NCBI GenBank assembly: GCA_949383255.1
Contig: CASJPF010000017.1
Coordinates: forward strand, 1 to 64,000
Length of the DNA: 64,000 bases
DNA from: Lachnospiraceae bacterium
GTDB taxonomy: Bacteria > Bacillota > Clostridia > Lachnospirales > Lachnospiraceae
Direction of reading: 5' to 3'
Position numbers and translations under genes: made by a program. The notes beneath the pieces were generated by a model. That model did no database searches and was not told the origin of the DNA. It was given only the letters and a program-made list of their open reading frames with translations. Shown here in pieces: positions 58,265 through 64,000 of this stretch (position 1 is its first letter; each line of letters opens with the position of its first letter).

Positions 58265-59896
58265 TTACATTAAGCGTAATTTCTTTGCAATCGTTAAAAT
58301 CGTTCTCCCCCCCGGCATACTTCTTAAGTCGCGCTCATTAATCCCTTTTAACAATATTAATATTGTAAAGTATACAATCACACCAACTACAATACCGACA
58401 AGCACTGTCACCACATTGCCCGCTGACTTTGCAAGCAGCAGATTCAACAGCGCAATCACAATTCCCATCGCCGCAGACGCAATCGCCGGAATAATAAAGG
58501 TGCGCACTAACTCCTGCTTATAGCGCAGATATTTGCGAATTGCAATTGCATTTAGCACAGATACCACAACTGCAAATAGAATATATGCATATACTACCGC
58601 ATTGATTCCCATATTCATCTGAAGCATTGCATACAAAATTGCTATATGAATAACAAGTGAAATCGCCGCATTGCGAACAGGAATTTTCATTCTGTTAATA
58701 CCCTGAAGCACACCGTTTGTCAATGTGGACATTGTATAAAAGACAACTGATATAGAACCAATATGCAGCATATTGACTGCCATGTCCACTTCCCCCTTAA
58801 ACAGCATAGAGACAATTGGTCTAGCAAGCACAGAAAGCCCTACCGCACTTGGAATGGCAACAATCATTGTAAAACGCATTGCCTGTCCAATTTTTTCCTT
58901 GGCGCGCCCGTATTCTTCCCGCACCATCAACTGCGTCAGCATTGGCACAATAGAGGAACACATTGCATTGGCAAGGGCAATTGGAACATTTACCAACAAT
59001 TTATATTTTCCTGAATAGACACCCCAAATATCAGTTCTAACATCTCCAAATCCCTTTTCTATCATCACACTTCCAAAGATTTTAATATCAATTACACCGC
59101 TAATGTTATAGACAGTGGTACTTAGAAGCACTGGGAAAATCGTCAATAAAATCATGCTTAGAATCTGTGGATAACTATCCACTTTTCCACTTCCGTCACG
59201 CCTGTGTTTCTTTGTCCCTTTTTTATATGTCGCATATACAAAAGCGAGAAACAACAATCCAATTATCGCCCCAATTACAGGACCAATAGAAGCTCCCGCC
59301 GCGCCATAAGCTGGGGCATAATCTTTGTTGTGCAGCAGCGCGCCAACTTTATCCCCATAATTATAAAGGACAGAAGCGCCGACAATGCTTCCAATCAGCA
59401 CAAAAATCTGTTCCAGTATCTGTGAAACTGCCGTTGGCATCATTGTTCCAAGCCCTTGAAAATAACCTCTAAGCACGCCCATTACTGACACGAGCAACAA
59501 CGCTGGACCAAGTACCTTTAATGCCAGTGCACTCATTGGCTCTTCCATCACATCTGCCGCAAAAAAATCTCCCAAAAACTCACAGATTAGAAACGTAATT
59601 CCACCCGCTGAAACAGCAAAGAACATAGCGCACTGAAAAACTCTTTCTGCACTCTTATACTGCCGTTTGCTCATCTTAGAGGACACCACCTTTGACACCG
59701 CAAGTGGCAGGCTGTAACAAGATATAATCAGCATAATCGAATAAATCTCATACGCCACAGAATAATATCCGTTTCCCTTATCCCCTATAATATGCTGCAT
59801 AGGGAAGCGTCTTGCTATCCCAATAATTCTGGAGAGAATCCCCGCCATCGCAAGGATACCGCCCTGAACGATAAAATTAGACTTCTTTTTCTTCAT
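58265..59896 (-). CDS. MOP superfamily polysaccharide flippase (SpoVB/MurJ-like)
   Basis: 543 aa, 'GILAMAGILSRIIGIARRFPMQHIIGDKGNGYYSVAYEIYSI'. Confidence 0.88.
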   Translation of the reverse strand: MKKKKSNFIVQGGILAMAGILSRIIGIARRFPMQHIIGDKGNGYYSVAYEIYSIMLIISCYSLPLAVSKVVSSKMSKRQYKSAERVFQCAMFFAVSAGGITFLICEFLGDFFAADVMEEPMSALALKVLGPALLLVSVMGVLRGYFQGLGTMMPTAVSQILEQIFVLIGSIVGASVLYNYGDKVGALLHNKDYAPAYGAAGASIGPVIGAIIGLLFLAFVYATYKKGTKKHRRDGSGKVDSYPQILSMILLTIFPVLLSTTVYNISGVIDIKIFGSVMIEKGFGDVRTDIWGVYSGKYKLLVNVPIALANAMCSSIVPMLTQLMVREEYGRAKEKIGQAMRFTMIVAIPSAVGLSVLARPIVSMLFKGEVDMAVNMLHIGSISVVFYTMSTLTNGVLQGINRMKIPVRNAAISLVIHIAILYAMLQMNMGINAVVYAYILFAVVVSVLNAIAIRKYLRYKQELVRTFIIPAIASAAMGIVIALLNLLLAKSAGNVVTVLVGIVVGVIVYFTILILLKGINERDLRSMPGGRTILTIAKKLRLM

Positions 59897-60423
59897 TTAA
59901 CTGTTCTCCTCAGGTCAAACTGATCTGTTCTTGTGATTCCCAGTCTGTTTAGAATCTCCTCTTGCTTCTGCTCCATCAATGCTGCTTCCTCTGACTCCAT
60001 ATGGTCATACCCCAGCAGATGAAGCATACTGTGTGCAATTAGAAACGCATATTCCCTCAGAGGAGAATGTCCATATTCCTTCGCCTGCTCATATACTTTC
60101 TCAATAGAAATGACAATATCACCAAGACACAGCTCACCGTTCTCAGGGTCAAAATAATCCTCTATGGCATCCTCAATCTTCGAAAAATCAGCAGGGCTGC
60201 TATAGTCCACATTTGGAAAAGACAACACATCTGTCGGGCGGTCAATTCCCCGATACTGATGATTCATTGTATGAATCCCCTCATTATCCGTAAGAAGCAC
60301 ATTAACTGACGCCTCATAGGGGCAATTTTCTAAATCAAGTGCCTCCACAATCACCTTACCTGCCACTTCCTCCACATCAAAAGGAAGTGTTTTGTCTGTC
60401 TCACTCTCTACGTAAAAAGTCAT
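59893..60423 (-). CDS. ybeY: Endoribonuclease YbeY
   Basis: 'IAHSMLHLLGYDHM' zinc motif. Confidence 0.96.
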   Translation of the reverse strand: MTFYVESETDKTLPFDVEEVAGKVIVEALDLENCPYEASVNVLLTDNEGIHTMNHQYRGIDRPTDVLSFPNVDYSSPADFSKIEDAIEDYFDPENGELCLGDIVISIEKVYEQAKEYGHSPLREYAFLIAHSMLHLLGYDHMESEEAALMEQKQEEILNRLGITRTDQFDLRRTVK

Positions 60424-60450
60424 AATTTATTTTTTCTCCTGTATTATTCC

Positions 60451-61506
60451 TTATTTGCGAAATGGTTTTCCACCCCTTCTAATACGTGGTTCCTCCTTGC
60501 GAACAGCCTTGTTTTGACTGTTGTTAACCTTGCTCTCATAATCCTCATACGCCTTGACAATCTTCTGTACAAGAGGGTGTCGCACCACATCACGGCTTGT
60601 CATTCTAACAAACGCAATATCGCTAATTTTCGCAAGCACCTTCTCCGCCACATCCAAACCAGACTGCGTGCCAACTGCCAAATCTTTCTGGGAGGCATCA
60701 CCCGTCACAATCACTTTCGAGCCAAACCCAATACGCGTTAAAAACATCTTCATCTGCGCAGGCGTCGTATTTTGTGCCTCGTCTAATATAATATAGGCAT
60801 TGTCCAGTGTCCGCCCACGCATATAGGCAAGCGGCGCAACCTCAATCAATCCCTTCTCCATATTTTTCTGAAAACTGTCTGCCCCCATAATCTGATAGAG
60901 CGCGTCATATAACGGTCTTAGATACGGGTCCACCTTACTCTGCAAATCCCCGGGCAAAAAACCAAGTTTTTCCCCTGCTTCTATCGCGGGGCGTGTCAAT
61001 ATAATGCGTTCTACCTCATGATTCTTAAACGCCGTGATTGCCATCGCCATTGCCAGATAAGTTTTTCCTGTGCCCGCTGGTCCCAAACCAAACACAATCA
61101 TTTTATCCTTAATGGCATCAATATACTTTTTTTGTCCCAATGTTTTTGGCTTGATAGGCTTCCCAGATATTGTGTGACAAATACACTCTGAATCCATCTC
61201 AAGAAGCGCATCTTCATCACCTTCGTGTGACAGTTCCAGCGCGTAGGACACGTTCTGCTCTTGTATTCTATTCCCTCGTCTGGAAAGTTCCACCAACTCG
61301 CGCACAAGCTTTGCCGCCTTGTTGACTGCTGCCTGTTCCCCGCTGATTCTAACTTCTCCATTGCGGTCTGTAATGACCACATTCAAATCCTCTTCAATCT
61401 GTTTTATATATGCATCTTGACTGCCGAAAAGATTCTGCATATGTTCCGCTTCAATCTGCATTCCAATCTGAAATTTCGCCACTATAATGTTACTCCTTTG
61501 TCTCAT
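60451..61506 (-). CDS. PhoH family protein
   Basis: 'FGLGPAGTGKTYLAMAMA', 'YIILDEAQNTTPAQMKMFLTRIG'. Confidence 0.96.
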   Translation of the reverse strand: MRQRSNIIVAKFQIGMQIEAEHMQNLFGSQDAYIKQIEEDLNVVITDRNGEVRISGEQAAVNKAAKLVRELVELSRRGNRIQEQNVSYALELSHEGDEDALLEMDSECICHTISGKPIKPKTLGQKKYIDAIKDKMIVFGLGPAGTGKTYLAMAMAITAFKNHEVERIILTRPAIEAGEKLGFLPGDLQSKVDPYLRPLYDALYQIMGADSFQKNMEKGLIEVAPLAYMRGRTLDNAYIILDEAQNTTPAQMKMFLTRIGFGSKVIVTGDASQKDLAVGTQSGLDVAEKVLAKISDIAFVRMTSRDVVRHPLVQKIVKAYEDYESKVNNSQNKAVRKEEPRIRRGGKPFRK

Positions 61507-62752
61507 CTTCCTGAACGGTGTTTCTTGGTATCTCTATTGTCTCTCCTGTCTGCTTTACAACCAACAGACTTCCATTTAATTCCATCCCAATACTATTCCT
61601 TTCCATTTTAACATCTTTTTCAACAATTTGTACCCCTTTTTCCTGTAAACCTAAAATAAATTTTTCAAAATTTTCTGACAGCTTGCTTTGCATCTCTTCA
61701 TCTGTATATGTAAAATATTTAATATAATATTCTTTTCTGTCTATTTTACCATAATAGACTGGAAGATAGATACTGTCCAGCAAAACCACTTGATGTTTTT
61801 CTATAGCTGTCTCATATAATGTTTCGTTTTTTTTCGGTGATAGATATTTTCCGGCAAAATCCCACAAAGCCAATCCATCAATATAATACTTGCCAATCTG
61901 GGCAAAACCTGTATTCGCATGATTGCCTGTGTAAATCATAACAGGGTATCCACTGTTAATCGAACCTTTGTACTCAATTGGTGTCTGAATAAAAATATCT
62001 GCATCCGCATCATAAATTTGATAATCAATAATACTCTGGCTCTCATCATAAACTGGCACACCGCCTGACACAAGCACTTGCCCTTTTTCAACTGTATCCC
62101 CCGCTTTGACCCGCGGAACACCATTTCTAGTGACAATTGAGGTAATTGTACCTGCTTCGTTCGCTACAATATCAGTGCCTTTTGTCTCAAACTGCACTGG
62201 CTCTGACTTCTCATTCTCCTTGATTTCTATATAAAGCTTTGTCCCCTCAAAATAAATCGAGGTCCATGTGACATTCTGAAATGTCTCCCGCAGTTTCTTT
62301 TCCTTCTCCTCACAATTAATACTGCTCTTTTTCATTCCATAATGAATCGATTCCTGTTCCAAAAAATCCGAAAGCTCATCATTGCTCACTTGTAGATTGC
62401 CAACATACTCAATTGCCCAGACATATTTTGTCACATAATTTAACATAATCAGGCATAATAGAACGCCCGCAAAAAAAATAATCCTTTTTTTAATAAAAGG
62501 AAAGTAAAATGGCAGTCCCTTCTTTTTGACTACGTGCGCTTTTGTACCTGTCTTTTTTAACAGAGGAGGCATTTTTAGAAAATCCGCGGCATATGCTTCA
62601 CACATGCAAATATTCTGTTCCTTCTTTATCTCCCACAAGTCAATCTCATGCATTCTGCACATATTGAAAAACCGTTCCATGTAATCCCCGTCAATCTTGA
62701 TCACCAGAAATCCTCTGACAAAGCGTATCCATCTATTCTGCAAGAGTCCCAC
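61490..62752 (-). CDS. yqfD: Sporulation protein YqfD
   Basis: 420 aa, N-terminal domain, TM 'IIFFAGVLLCLIMLNYV', in conserved yqfC-yqfD-phoH-ybeY order. Confidence 0.92.
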   Translation of the reverse strand: MGLLQNRWIRFVRGFLVIKIDGDYMERFFNMCRMHEIDLWEIKKEQNICMCEAYAADFLKMPPLLKKTGTKAHVVKKKGLPFYFPFIKKRIIFFAGVLLCLIMLNYVTKYVWAIEYVGNLQVSNDELSDFLEQESIHYGMKKSSINCEEKEKKLRETFQNVTWTSIYFEGTKLYIEIKENEKSEPVQFETKGTDIVANEAGTITSIVTRNGVPRVKAGDTVEKGQVLVSGGVPVYDESQSIIDYQIYDADADIFIQTPIEYKGSINSGYPVMIYTGNHANTGFAQIGKYYIDGLALWDFAGKYLSPKKNETLYETAIEKHQVVLLDSIYLPVYYGKIDRKEYYIKYFTYTDEEMQSKLSENFEKFILGLQEKGVQIVEKDVKMERNSIGMELNGSLLVVKQTGETIEIPRNTVQEDETKE

Positions 62753-62753
62753 C

Positions 62754-63056
62754 TCAAGCTTCCCTTATCACCTTTACCTCCTTAATCTGTCCTGATATTT
62801 TCATGTCCTCATTCGAGTAATGTTCGATTGTAAGACACTCCCCGCAGACACAATATTTCATATGATTTCCTTTAATTAATACTTCATGGCAGGTATAAGC
62901 AATAATTCCCTTAAAATTTTCCACAAAAAGCTCCGACGCCCCTACCATATGCAACAGCGTGGCATTCACCACCATATCCTTTGGCAGTGAAAAGGCATCT
63001 GCAAAGCGCTCCCCTGCACTCATAATATCCTGTTTAAATATATCGTGTCTATTCAT
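62754..63056 (-). CDS. yqfC: YabP/YqfC family sporulation protein
   Basis: 'VVNATLLHMVGASELFVENFKGIIAYTCHEVLIKGN'; upstream of yqfD. Confidence 0.9.
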   Translation of the reverse strand: MNRHDIFKQDIMSAGERFADAFSLPKDMVVNATLLHMVGASELFVENFKGIIAYTCHEVLIKGNHMKYCVCGECLTIEHYSNEDMKISGQIKEVKVIREA

Positions 63057-63143
63057 ATCAACACCCAAAAATGAAGTATAGGTTTTCTATACTTCATTCT
63101 ATGTCTTTTATTCCATTACTATTCCCTTGCAATCTGGCTTTTT

Positions 63144-63539
63144 TCAGTCCTTTCTGCCAATCAGCTTATCCTCATATAAAATATGATTTACAAGCCAATT
63201 GGTCACAAGACGCAAGATTTCCTCAATTGTCTCATCTTGGTTCTCATCAATCGCATCCATATCCCAGTCATTAATAGTCTCCTCCAAGGCCTCATGCTGG
63301 CGCCTCTGTTCTGGTAATCTCTCGTAATCAATTGATTCCATATACGCTTCCTCATGCTCAAAATGCGTCAACGTATAGTCCCGCAGCTCCTCCAAAATAT
63401 GTCTGATATTATCATATTTGTCAGGCATAAATTCCTCACATTTTAAATTATATAATTCGTCTGCAATCTCAAATAATCGCCTGTGTTCTGCATCAATCTG
63501 ATCAATACCCGTCAAAAAGTCCTCTTTAAATTCATACAT
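63144..63539 (-). CDS. Bacteriohemerythrin
   Basis: Hemerythrin His/Glu pattern 'IDAEHRRLFEIAD', 'THFEHEEAYME', 'QHEALEE', 'NHILYEDKLI'. Confidence 0.93.
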   Translation of the reverse strand: MYEFKEDFLTGIDQIDAEHRRLFEIADELYNLKCEEFMPDKYDNIRHILEELRDYTLTHFEHEEAYMESIDYERLPEQRRQHEALEETINDWDMDAIDENQDETIEEILRLVTNWLVNHILYEDKLIGRKD

Positions 63540-63551
63540 AATACAACCCCC

Positions 63552-63992
63552 TTAATAATTCCTTACAAAAATCTTTTCGCTTGCCATAGAACGCGCTAAA
63601 AGCTTATCGCAGTCATAAACAACAACTTCCTGCAACTTCTGCCCCTCTGGAAACTGTGGAACACTGCTTAACTCTGGCAAACTGCGCAGCGTAATCTTTT
63701 TTAAAGCAGACAATCCTTCCAGAAAGTCAAGATTATCAAGGTCCGCAATCTTGACCAGTTCCATTTCCTGCAAAGAATCTATTTCTCCAAATCGCTCCAA
63801 TCCCTGTGCATGTTCCTGATGCACAATAACGCTCTGTATCTCCAACATTTGCAAAACGGCAAGTGACGGACATGGCATATTGTACAGACTAAACTCTCTG
63901 ACACCATCCTTTCGGATTAAAAATTCTATATGTCGCCTAGAATTTCCAATATAAAAATTTTCAAGTTTTGGAAACCTTAACAGCCATTCCAT
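63552..63992 (-). CDS. LRR-like protein, probably truncated by window edge
   Basis: 'LEGLSALKKITLRSLPELSSVPQFPEGQKLQEVVVYDC' leucine-rich spacing; open to window end. Confidence 0.5.
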   Translation of the reverse strand: MEWLLRFPKLENFYIGNSRRHIEFLIRKDGVREFSLYNMPCPSLAVLQMLEIQSVIVHQEHAQGLERFGEIDSLQEMELVKIADLDNLDFLEGLSALKKITLRSLPELSSVPQFPEGQKLQEVVVYDCDKLLARSMASEKIFVRNY

Positions 63993-64000
63993 TTCATACA

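Noticed and set aside
1-64000. CRISPR arrays, tRNA/rRNA genes, prophage, transposase or integrase genes
   Set aside because: No regularly spaced repeats, no tRNA-like cloverleaf noticed, and no ORF with transposase, integrase or phage structural motifs.

Overview
The window is a 64 kb, AT-rich, almost entirely minus-strand-coded chromosomal segment of a Clostridia (Lachnospiraceae-like) genome; the taxon is inferred from gene content. Recognisable blocks, left to right: two large membrane proteins; a SUKH-like protein downstream of a complete T-box leader; a PARG-like macrodomain protein; a plus-strand queuosine-salvage pair (radical SAM QueL-like + YhhQ transporter); MATE exporter; HPr/Crh-like protein; AraC regulator; BMP/nucleoside-type ABC importer; purA, purB, purF, purC; a four-gene cluster of uncharacterised proteins (Ig-like/alpha-solenoid, degenerate Hsp70/actin-like ATPase, TPR, coiled-coil membrane protein); GHKL/LytTR two-component system; SPFH-NfeD; ThyX-like; CsoR-like; HIT; hemW-lepA; potABCD; amino-acid ABC importer; a proB-cls-nfo-DUF896-5FCL-proA run; two FAD proteins; BofC-like; MOP-family flippase; ybeY-phoH-yqfD-yqfC; bacteriohemerythrin; and a truncated LRR-like ORF. 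Most promising for follow-up are: the four-gene chaperone-like cluster (24478-31611); the T-box controlling a non-aminoacyl-tRNA-synthetase gene; a dispersed palindromic element present twice (6825-7000 and 54402-54535); a 37-bp exact duplication linking an AraC leader and the proA leader; a 39-bp near-perfect palindrome in the AraC leader; and an exact Fur-type 7-1-7 palindrome directly upstream of purC. No CRISPR array, phage, transposase, rRNA or tRNA was recognised. All functional names come from reading motifs by eye; no database search was run.
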